The translations under genes and the position numbers were made by a program. A stretch of DNA of 13,007 bases. Origin: an uncultured Lachnospiraceae bacterium (GTDB lineage Bacteria > Bacillota > Clostridia > Lachnospirales > Lachnospiraceae). Below the pieces are notes generated by a model. It had not been told where the DNA came from and searched no databases. It saw only the letters and a program-made list of their open reading frames with translations. Position 1 is the stretch's first letter, and each line of letters opens with the position of its first letter. Positions 6,464-13,007 of the stretch are shown here, piece by piece. The DNA lies in assembly GCA_902797475.1 (NCBI GenBank), contig CADBTG010000088.1, positions 1 through 13,007 of the forward strand. The letters are read 5' to 3'.

Positions 6464-8512
6464 ATGGGGAAATATGTCTATATTGCGGAAAAACCGAGCG
6501 TGGCGAGGGAATTTGCCAAGGCTTTGAAGGAAGATTTCCGTAACGGCGACGGTTTCATGGAAAGCGCAAACAGCATTGTGACATGGTGCGTGGGGCATCT
6601 TGTGACGATGAGCTATCCTGAGGTCTATGATGCCGCTTTAAAGAGCTGGCGCCTCGATACGCTGCCGTTTCTTCCGAAGGAATACCGCTATGAGATTATA
6701 GAAAATGTTAAGAAGCAGTTTGAGACTGTCAAAAAGCTTTTAAACCGTGACGATGTCGAGCGAATCTATGTCTGCACCGACTCGGGACGGGAAGGGGAAT
6801 ACATTTACCGGCTCGTGGACCGCATGGCCGGCGTGCCGGATACAAAGGATAAAAGAAGAGTCTGGATTGACTCCCAGACCGAGGAAGAAGTGCTTCGCGG
6901 TATCCGGGAAGCAAAGCCTCTTTCTGCTTATGACGCGCTTTCGGACGCGGCGTATCTGCGCGCGAAAGAGGATTACCTGATGGGCATCAATTTCTCGCGT
7001 GTTCTGACTTTGAAATACGGCGGAACCGTGCAGAGTTATCTGAACGAGCAAAGACGCGGCGCCATTTCCGTCGGCCGCGTCATGACATGCGTTCTCGGCA
7101 TGGTCGTTAGAAGGGAACGCGAGATCCGGGATTTCGTGAAGACGCCTTTCTACCGGATCGTCGGCACATTTTCCGTTGACGGAGGCATCATCGACGGCGA
7201 GTGGCGTGCCGTTCAGGGATCGAAGTATTTTGAGTCACCGCTTCTTTATAAGGAGAACGGCTTTAAGAAGAAAGAAGACGCCGAGCAGTGCGTTGCGATG
7301 ATTAAAGAGGCTTCCGATCATGCAACCGTTACAAGCATCGAGAAGAAGACCGAGAAGAAAGCACCGCCGCTTCTTTTTAACCTTGCGGAGCTGCAGAACG
7401 AGTGCGCAAAGCGGTTTAAGATAAGCCCCGACCAGACGCTTGGCATTGTGCAGGAACTTTATGAAAAGAAGCTTGTGACTTACCCGAGAACCGATGCCAG
7501 AGTGCTTTCGACGGCGGTTGCGAAGGAGATTACGAAGAATCTCGGCGGAATTGCCAAACTTCCGGAGTATCTTGATTTCGTGAAAGAGATTAAGAATCTC
7601 GGAATCTATGCGAAGATTGCCGATAATAAGAAATATACCGACGATAAGAAGATTACGGACCATTATGCCATCATTCCGACCGGTCAGGGGCTTGAGGCAC
7701 TCGGATCTTTAAATCCGACGGCACGAAACGTATATGACCGGATCGTCAGAAGATTTCTCGCGATATTCTATCCCGCTGCGGAATACCAGAAGATTGCGCT
7801 TACATTGGGAATCGGTTCGGAAAGCTTTTTCTCAAATCTGAAGATTCTCAGTAAACCCGGCTACCTCGTGCTTTACGAGGGCGAGGACAGTTCTGAAGAG
7901 AAGCCTGCCGCCAAGAAAGAGAATAAGGAAGAACAGGACGACAGCGCGGAGAATCAGAAGGAAGAGATTCTCGATGCCGGCATGTTCGAGAAGGTGAGCG
8001 CCTTGAAGAAGGGTTCCGAACTGCCGCTTACGGGCTGTGAGATCAAAGAGGGCGAAACAAAGCCGCCGAAACGGTACAATTCCGGTTCCCTGATTCTTAC
8101 AATGGAGAATGCCGGACAGTTCATCGAGGATGAAGACCTGCGCGCGCAGATCAAAGGAAGCGGAATCGGAACAAGCGCGACGAGAGCCGAGATTCTGAAC
8201 AAGCTATTCAAAATCGGCTATCTGAACCTTAACCGTAAGACGCAGATTGTAACGCCGATGAAGACCGGTGAAATGGTATACGAAATCGTGGAGGCATCCA
8301 TCCGATCCCTTTTGAATGCAGAACTGACCGCAAGCTGGGAGAAGGGACTTACGGGTGTCGCCGAGGGAACGATTACCGAAGAAGAATACATGCAGAAACT
8401 TGAAAGCTTTGTGACAAAGTGGACGAACGGCGTCAAAGGCCTTTCGAACCAGCAGTACCTGATCGGGCGTTTCCGAAGCCTGGAGCCCTATTATCAGAAG
8501 GGCGCGAAATAG
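6464..8512 (+). CDS. topB: DNA topoisomerase III (type IA)
   Basis: A 682-aa type IA topoisomerase that nicks one strand through a 5'-phosphotyrosine and relaxes or decatenates DNA. The TOPRIM domain starts at the N-terminus (YIAEKPSVA, E9) and contains TDSGREGE (105-112), with D106 and E110. Substrate-gate motifs include KEDYLMGINFSR (168-179) and ISVGRVMT (201-208). The active-site tyrosine is Y340 in TYPRTDAR. A late conserved block contains GSGIGTSATRAEI. A lysine/glutamate-rich, low-complexity linker lies at about 471-505. There are no C-terminal cysteine zinc fingers, which fits TopB rather than TopA. AAGGAG lies 5 nt before the ATG. Fourteen bases separate it from the next gene, suggesting co-transcription. 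The second aspartate of the usual DxD motif is glycine, a form I believe is common in TopB proteins (DAGREGE). Confidence 0.95.
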   Translation: MGKYVYIAEKPSVAREFAKALKEDFRNGDGFMESANSIVTWCVGHLVTMSYPEVYDAALKSWRLDTLPFLPKEYRYEIIENVKKQFETVKKLLNRDDVERIYVCTDSGREGEYIYRLVDRMAGVPDTKDKRRVWIDSQTEEEVLRGIREAKPLSAYDALSDAAYLRAKEDYLMGINFSRVLTLKYGGTVQSYLNEQRRGAISVGRVMTCVLGMVVRREREIRDFVKTPFYRIVGTFSVDGGIIDGEWRAVQGSKYFESPLLYKENGFKKKEDAEQCVAMIKEASDHATVTSIEKKTEKKAPPLLFNLAELQNECAKRFKISPDQTLGIVQELYEKKLVTYPRTDARVLSTAVAKEITKNLGGIAKLPEYLDFVKEIKNLGIYAKIADNKKYTDDKKITDHYAIIPTGQGLEALGSLNPTARNVYDRIVRRFLAIFYPAAEYQKIALTLGIGSESFFSNLKILSKPGYLVLYEGEDSSEEKPAAKKENKEEQDDSAENQKEEILDAGMFEKVSALKKGSELPLTGCEIKEGETKPPKRYNSGSLILTMENAGQFIEDEDLRAQIKGSGIGTSATRAEILNKLFKIGYLNLNRKTQIVTPMKTGEMVYEIVEASIRSLLNAELTASWEKGLTGVAEGTITEEEYMQKLESFVTKWTNGVKGLSNQQYLIGRFRSLEPYYQKGAK

Positions 8513-8526
8513 GATAGGAGTCTTTT

Positions 8527-9228
8527 ATGAGTTTTGTGGAATTCTCACATGTGAAGAAGGTTTACCGGATGGGAGAGGTCAGCATTCAGGCGCTTTCCGA
8601 TGTATCCTTTTCCGTTGAGCAGGGAGAAGTCTGTGTCATTGTCGGCGCTTCCGGCGCTGGCAAGACGACGATTCTGAACATTCTCGGCGGAATGGACGGA
8701 CTTACCGAAGGCAAGGTCTGTTTGGACGGACAGGAGATTTCCGCATATAACAAAAAGCAGTTGACCGAATACCGGCGCCACGACATCGGATTTGTCTTTC
8801 AGTTTTATAACCTCGTGCAGAATCTGACCGCTTTGGAAAATGTGGAGTTGGCGTCTCAGATCTGCAAGGATTCGATGGACGCCGCCGAGGTTTTGAAGAT
8901 GGTCGGGCTTTCGGAACGCGCCGGGAATTTCCCGGCCCAGTTATCGGGAGGTGAGCAGCAAAGAGTTGCGATTGCAAGAGCTATTGCCAAAAAGCCCAAG
9001 CTGCTTCTTTGCGACGAGCCCACCGGCGCACTTGATTACCAGACCGGCAAGCAGGTGCTTACGTATCTGCAGGATATGGCAAGAGAAACCGGCATGACCG
9101 TCATCATCATAACCCATAACCAGGCACTGACGGCCATGGCCGACCGCGTCATCGAAGTCGGCAGCGGCTCGATCAAATCCGAATACCGAAATGAGACGGT
9201 TGTACCGGTCTCTGCGATTGAGTGGTAA
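8527..9228 (+). CDS. ABC transporter ATPase subunit, MacB/LolD type
   Basis: A 233-aa stand-alone ATPase that should drive the permease encoded immediately downstream. All motifs are intact: Walker A GASGAGKTT (40-48), Q-loop Q92 in FVFQFYN, signature LSGGEQ (139-144), Walker B LLLCDEP (159-165, catalytic E164), D-loop GALD and switch H197. The FQFYNLV and DEPTGALD context is typical of the LolD/MacB/FtsE branch. AGGAG lies 6 nt before the ATG, 14 bp after the topB stop. The stop codon is 2 nt from the permease ATG, so translation is probably coupled. It acts on the cytoplasmic face of the membrane; the transported substrate is unknown. Confidence 0.94.
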   Translation: MSFVEFSHVKKVYRMGEVSIQALSDVSFSVEQGEVCVIVGASGAGKTTILNILGGMDGLTEGKVCLDGQEISAYNKKQLTEYRRHDIGFVFQFYNLVQNLTALENVELASQICKDSMDAAEVLKMVGLSERAGNFPAQLSGGEQQRVAIARAIAKKPKLLLCDEPTGALDYQTGKQVLTYLQDMARETGMTVIIITHNQALTAMADRVIEVGSGSIKSEYRNETVVPVSAIEW

Positions 9229-9230
9229 AT

Positions 9231-11762
9231 ATGAATCGTTGCATGAGAAAAACAACCTTTCGCGAAATCCGCGGAAGTCTCGGAAGATTTCTTGCAATCG
9301 CTGCAATCATCGCGCTCGGCGTCGGATTTTTCGCGGGTCTTAAGAATACGACCGAAGACATGATTGCGGAAACGGATTCGTTCCTTTCCGAACTTTCGTT
9401 TTACGATTTTCGCTTCGTTTCGACGGTCGGATTTACCGATGATGAGCTTGCCATGCTCAAAAATGAGGACAGCGTCGTCGGAGCTTATGCGGAATATCGT
9501 GCGGATGCAATCACGGAACCGCTTGACGGCAAGGGCGTCCCGGTTGTTACGGCTTTTCATTCGCTTTCCGATGAAGTAAACCGCGTGAAGCTTGTGAAAG
9601 GACGCATGCCGGAAGGACCCGGGGAGGTCCTGCTTGAAGCACGAAGCTTTCCCGAGGATGTGATCGGTAAGACGCTGAAACTGTCCGACATCAACGACGA
9701 ATCGGTTCTTTCTCAGTTCCAAGAAAGAAGCTTTACGATTGTCGGAATCGCGCATTCTCCGTTATATCTGAATTACGAGCGCGGTACGACGCAGCTGCTT
9801 TCGGGCTCAGTGGATTTCTATGCCATGCTGCCCGCTGAGGCATACAACATGCCTGCCTATACGTCTTTATACTGCGTGACCGAAGGCGGCGGAACGATAT
9901 ACAGTAAGACCTATAACGACCGGATTGAAAAGCTTCGTCCGGCGATGGAGCAGTGCTTAAGCCGGATGTGCGAAAACCGCCTTGAAAAGCTTAAAAAGGA
10001 TGCTTTTCCGGCATATCAGGAAGCTGTCAGGCAGGAATTTGAAAGCCGCGGAATGCAGGTGCCGGCAGATTTCGATTACGAAGCGAACATGCCCGAAATC
10101 TCTTATGAGAAGTTCCTTTTAGACCGGAATGCGAATGTCGGGTATGTCTGCTTTGAAAACGATGCCAATATCGTTAAGGGCATCGCAAGAGTGTTTCCGG
10201 TGTTCTTCATACTGGTTGCCGTTTTGGTTGTTATGACGACGATGAGCCGCATGGTCGAAGAGCAGCGCACACAGATGGGCGTACTGAAGGCACTCGGGTA
10301 TTCCGGTTCGCAGATTGCCGTCAAATATGTGATTTATTCCGGCATTGCGGCGGTTTCCGGCTGTCTGATCGGTTTCTTCGGCGGATGTTATATATTCCCG
10401 ACCGTAATCTGGAAGGTTTACCAGATCATGTACGGCTTTTCCACCGATCTGGTTTATGTTTTTAACCCGTGGCTCTTCGTATTTTCCTTTATTGTTTCGA
10501 TACTCTGTACCGTCGGCGTGACGCTTCTCGGAATCGCAAAGGAACTTCGCTCCGCGCCTGCGGAACTCATCAGGCCTCGTGCACCGAAGAACGGAAAGCG
10601 CATCTTTTTGGAGCGCATCACGTTTTTCTGGAAGCATCTGCCGTTTTTACATAAGGTTTCCCTGCGAAACGTTGTCCGCTACCGGAAACGTTTCTTCATG
10701 ATGGTTATCGGCATCGCAGGATGCACGGCCCTGCTGATTACCGGCCACGGAATCCGGGACTCGATCGTCACGGTTCCGAAAGCCCAGTATGAAGAAATCG
10801 AGCACTTTGATTACAAAATTCAGCTTGTACCCGGACAAAGCCGCGTCGGTTTTCTAAGCGAGGCAGACAATCTTTTAAATGACCGCATATTCGTGAGTTA
10901 CGGAACGCTGATTCTGACCACCGATAAGATGACGAAATCCGCGAACTGCGTGGTTCCGGAGCATGCTTCGGAGATTACGAGGTTTGTGACATTTGCCGAC
11001 GACCGCGGACGGGAGGTCGTGTTCCCGGACGACGGAAGCTGCATTTTGAGTGAAAAAATGGCAGGTCAGTTGGACGTTTCGGTCGGAGATATGATACAAT
11101 GCAATAAGGAAGGCGGCGCGACCTTCTCGCTGAAGGTCTCCGGTATCTACCGAAACTATGTCAGCGACTTCATTTATATGAACCGGGACACGTATTCCGA
11201 ATATGTGAAAGAGGATCCCGTTTTTGACTGCTGCTTTGCGACCGCGGAAACCGGGGATGACATTTATGAACTCGGAGGAAAGCTTCTTTCACTCCCGACG
11301 GTGCTTTCGGTAAATGTGAACCGTGAGTTTCGGGACCGGATCGAAAACATGCTGTCAAGCCTTGATTACATTGTCATTCTTGTCATTTTCTGCGCGGCGG
11401 CTTTGGCGTTCATCGTATTATACAACCTGACGAACATCAACATCACCGAGCGTCTGAGAGAGATTGCAACGATTAAGGTTCTCGGCTTTTACAGCCTCGA
11501 AACCGCCATGTATGTATTTCGGGAGAACTTCCTTCTGACTGCGGTCGGAGCTGTTTGCGGCATCCCGCTCGGCATCCTTCTGCACCGCTTCGTCATGTCG
11601 CAGATTCAGGTCGACCTTGTGTCATTTAACGTACATGTCGGAACGAAGAGCTTCATCGTAAGCCTGATTTATACATTTCTGTTTGCGGTCCTTGTGGATC
11701 TTGTGATGATCCGCAAACTTGAGAAGATTAATATGGCGGAGTCCATGAAGAGCATTGAATAA
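9231..11762 (+). CDS. ABC transporter permease, duplicated FtsX type
   Basis: An 843-aa membrane protein with eight predicted helices in two FtsX-like repeats: helix 1 (20-38), a large extracytoplasmic domain (about 40-318), helices 2-4 (319-337, 366-390, 411-435), helix 5 (488-505), a second extracytoplasmic domain (about 506-710) and helices 6-8 (711-733, 765-786, 807-827). Each repeat carries the coupling segment after its second helix: RTQMGVLKALGYSGSQI (346-362) and RLREIATIKVLGFYSLE (741-757). With the upstream ATPase it should form a type VII mechanotransmission exporter. The ATG at 9231 is chosen, with GAGTGG 5 nt upstream; a GTG at 9222 overlapping the ATPase gene is possible but less likely. 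The substrate cannot be inferred. alr follows after 26 bp. Confidence 0.92.
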   Translation: MNRCMRKTTFREIRGSLGRFLAIAAIIALGVGFFAGLKNTTEDMIAETDSFLSELSFYDFRFVSTVGFTDDELAMLKNEDSVVGAYAEYRADAITEPLDGKGVPVVTAFHSLSDEVNRVKLVKGRMPEGPGEVLLEARSFPEDVIGKTLKLSDINDESVLSQFQERSFTIVGIAHSPLYLNYERGTTQLLSGSVDFYAMLPAEAYNMPAYTSLYCVTEGGGTIYSKTYNDRIEKLRPAMEQCLSRMCENRLEKLKKDAFPAYQEAVRQEFESRGMQVPADFDYEANMPEISYEKFLLDRNANVGYVCFENDANIVKGIARVFPVFFILVAVLVVMTTMSRMVEEQRTQMGVLKALGYSGSQIAVKYVIYSGIAAVSGCLIGFFGGCYIFPTVIWKVYQIMYGFSTDLVYVFNPWLFVFSFIVSILCTVGVTLLGIAKELRSAPAELIRPRAPKNGKRIFLERITFFWKHLPFLHKVSLRNVVRYRKRFFMMVIGIAGCTALLITGHGIRDSIVTVPKAQYEEIEHFDYKIQLVPGQSRVGFLSEADNLLNDRIFVSYGTLILTTDKMTKSANCVVPEHASEITRFVTFADDRGREVVFPDDGSCILSEKMAGQLDVSVGDMIQCNKEGGATFSLKVSGIYRNYVSDFIYMNRDTYSEYVKEDPVFDCCFATAETGDDIYELGGKLLSLPTVLSVNVNREFRDRIENMLSSLDYIVILVIFCAAALAFIVLYNLTNINITERLREIATIKVLGFYSLETAMYVFRENFLLTAVGAVCGIPLGILLHRFVMSQIQVDLVSFNVHVGTKSFIVSLIYTFLFAVLVDLVMIRKLEKINMAESMKSIE

Positions 11763-11774
11763 GCGAGAAATCGC
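11763..11774 (+). other. Small GNRA-loop hairpin before alr
   Basis: GCGA-GAAA-TCGC forms a 4-bp stem with a GAAA tetraloop directly after the permease stop codon and before the alr Shine-Dalgarno. It has no U-tract, so it is not a terminator. It may be chance. Confidence 0.3.
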
Positions 11775-11788
11775 GGAAAGAGGACATT

Positions 11789-12907
11789 ATGGAGAAATAC
11801 TACCGCAGTTACATTACCGTCGATCTTGCGGCCATGCGTCATAATCTGACGGAGGCAAAGGCGCGAATCGGCGGCAAAAAGCTTTTGGTCGTCGTGAAGA
11901 CGGATGCATACGGACACGGTGCCGTTGCCGTCAGCCGCGCGGCGGAAGACATTGCGGATTATTTTGCGGTCGCATGCCTGAGTGAGGCAGTGGAGCTTCG
12001 GGAGGCAGGCATCCGCAAGCCGATTCTGATTCTCGGATATACCTCTCCGAAGGAATACGGTGAGCTGCTTGCGCAGGGCATCATCCCGACGATCTATACG
12101 CTTGATGCCGCAAAGAAGCTTTCGGAGATTGCCATCTTACTCGGTACAAAGGCGAAGATTCATATTGCCGTTGATACCGGAATGGGCCGAATCGGTTTTC
12201 AGCCGACCGAGGAGAGCGCCGACACGGTTGCCGAGATAGCCGCTCTTCCGGGCATCGAAACCGAGGGGATTTTTACACATTTTTCAAAGGCCGATGAGGC
12301 TGACAAATGCTATACCGAGGCGCAGATTGCTCACTTTGATGCTTTTTACGATATGCTTTTAAAACGCGGAGTGAAGATTCCGATCAGACACTGCTATAAC
12401 AGCGCTGCCATCATGGATCTTGCCGAGACGAAATACGAGATGGTCAGAAGCGGCATCATCACATACGGACTGCTTCCTTCCTCTGAGGTAATCGGAGAAG
12501 GCATGCATCTGAAACCCGTGATGGAGTGGAAGGCGCACGTCATTCATGTGAAAACGCTTCCGAAGGGCTGTAAGATCAGCTACGGCGGCACTTATACGAC
12601 CGACCGGGAGCAGAAGATTGCTACGGTTTCGGTCGGCTACGGAGACGGTTATCCGCGTTCGCTTTCCGGAAAGGGAAGCGTCCTGATTCACGGTAAGCCG
12701 GCCCCGATTCTCGGACGTGTCTGCATGGACCAGATGATGGTCGATGTGACCGACATTCCCGATGTGATGCCCGAAGACATTGTCACGCTTTTCGGCAGGG
12801 ACGGAGAGGCTTTTCTTTCCGCCGAAGAGGTCGCAAAAGTGTCCGGCAGGTTCAATTATGAGCTTGTCTGTGACATCTCGATGCGCGTGAGCAAGATATA
12901 CCGGTAA
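11789..12907 (+). CDS. alr: Alanine racemase
   Basis: A full-length 372-aa PLP enzyme that interconverts L- and D-alanine in the cytosol to supply D-Ala for peptidoglycan. The PLP lysine is K37 in VVVKTDAYGHG, the second catalytic base is Y265 in KISYGGTY, and R134 lies in DTGMGRIG. SVGYGDGYPR (281-290) and VCMDQMMVDV (311-320) complete the family pattern. The lysine that is carbamylated in the Geobacillus enzyme (one residue before the xDTGMGR motif) aligns with A127 here. AAAGAGGA lies about 5 nt before the ATG. It is last in a tight same-strand cluster (topB, ATPase, permease, alr) with no terminator before or after it, so co-transcription is likely but not proven. Confidence 0.97.
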   Translation: MEKYYRSYITVDLAAMRHNLTEAKARIGGKKLLVVVKTDAYGHGAVAVSRAAEDIADYFAVACLSEAVELREAGIRKPILILGYTSPKEYGELLAQGIIPTIYTLDAAKKLSEIAILLGTKAKIHIAVDTGMGRIGFQPTEESADTVAEIAALPGIETEGIFTHFSKADEADKCYTEAQIAHFDAFYDMLLKRGVKIPIRHCYNSAAIMDLAETKYEMVRSGIITYGLLPSSEVIGEGMHLKPVMEWKAHVIHVKTLPKGCKISYGGTYTTDREQKIATVSVGYGDGYPRSLSGKGSVLIHGKPAPILGRVCMDQMMVDVTDIPDVMPEDIVTLFGRDGEAFLSAEEVAKVSGRFNYELVCDISMRVSKIYR

Positions 12908-12918
12908 GCACAAATCTG

Positions 12919-12947
12919 TTGACATTTCCCGCCGTTGCCCCTATAAT
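12919..12947 (+). promoter_or_regulatory. Perfect sigma-A consensus promoter at right edge
   Basis: TTGACA (12919-12924), a 17-bp spacer and TATAAT (12942-12947): a full 12 of 12 match with ideal spacing, only 12 bp past the alr stop. The predicted start is about 12953-12955. It drives a rightward gene beginning beyond the window; no terminator separates it from alr, so readthrough may add to it. Confidence 0.85.
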
Positions 12948-12953
12948 ATGACA

Positions 12954-13007
12954 ATGGTGTATTACTGTGCCCTTTTAGGCATAATCCGTTATACGCGGAA
13001 AGAGGAC
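12954..13007 (+). promoter_or_regulatory. Structured leader with Shine-Dalgarno of next gene
   Basis: Downstream of the consensus promoter, GTGTAT (12957-12962) can pair with ATACGC (12991-12996), enclosing an inner stem TGTGCC/GGCATA (12966-12971 with 12978-12983, loop of six). The last bases, GGAAAGAGG (12997-13005), look like a ribosome binding site; the start codon would lie a few bases outside the window. The last 14 bases are identical to the sequence just before the alr start (11772-11785). Confidence 0.45.

Noticed and set aside
5876..6598. A 240-codon minus-strand open frame across glyA and topB
   Set aside because: It runs antisense over the end of glyA, through a terminator hairpin and into topB, with no family resemblance.
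6776..6805. Glycine in place of the second aspartate of the TOPRIM DxD in TopB, as a possible inactivating change
   Set aside because: TopB-type enzymes frequently have DAGREGE at this position as I recall, and all other catalytic residues are present, so I do not treat it as a defect.
11070..11100. Promoter-like TTGGAC with TACAAT inside the permease gene
   Set aside because: The spacer is 19 bp and the match imperfect, inside a coding region; not distinguishable from chance.
12954..13007. An open frame starting at the ATG at 12954 and running to the window edge
   Set aside because: The ATG coincides with the predicted transcription start and has no ribosome binding site. A Shine-Dalgarno at the edge indicates a later start.

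Overview
The window looks like ordinary chromosome from a Gram-positive, low-to-mid GC Firmicute, most likely Clostridia (Lachnospiraceae-like). The grounds are strong Shine-Dalgarno sites before most genes, sigma-A-type promoters (three with a TGn extended -10, one a perfect TTGACA-N17-TATAAT), hairpin-plus-U terminators, and protein families typical of that group: a chromosomal TetM-like GTPase, fused ATPase/FtsX exporters and a zinc-finger-less TopB. The genus assignment is inference. I see no phage genes, insertion sequences, CRISPR arrays, tRNA or rRNA.

Layout: the left 5 kb is transcribed leftward and the right 8 kb rightward, splitting at about 4980-5161. On the minus strand, reading away from the split: a dCMP deaminase gene with its own promoter and terminator; a fused ATPase/permease exporter (910 aa) with its own promoter; and a TetM/EF-G-like translational GTPase that runs off the left edge. 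A hairpin with a U-tract sits in the 47-bp gap between the exporter and the GTPase. On the plus strand: glyA with its own promoter and a hairpin terminator, then a tight cluster of topB, an ABC ATPase, its 8-TM FtsX-family permease and alr (gaps of about 14, 2 and 26 bp). At the right edge a perfect consensus promoter and a structured leader ending in a Shine-Dalgarno sequence announce another rightward gene whose start codon lies just outside.

How the genes fit together: dCMP deaminase makes dUMP and GlyA makes methylene-tetrahydrofolate, the two substrates of thymidylate synthase, so the divergent pair is functionally coherent. TopB is a chromosome decatenase/relaxase. The ATPase-permease pair and the fused exporter are two architectures of the same MacB/LolCDE-type (type VII) mechanotransmitter class; their substrates cannot be read from sequence. 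Alr makes D-alanine for the cell wall.

I found no clearly new multi-gene system. The points most worth following up are: the TetM-like GTPase without the tetracycline-displacing loop motif; two terminator-like hairpins placed directly before the Shine-Dalgarno sites of downstream genes (possible attenuators); and the structured leader behind the perfect promoter at the right edge.
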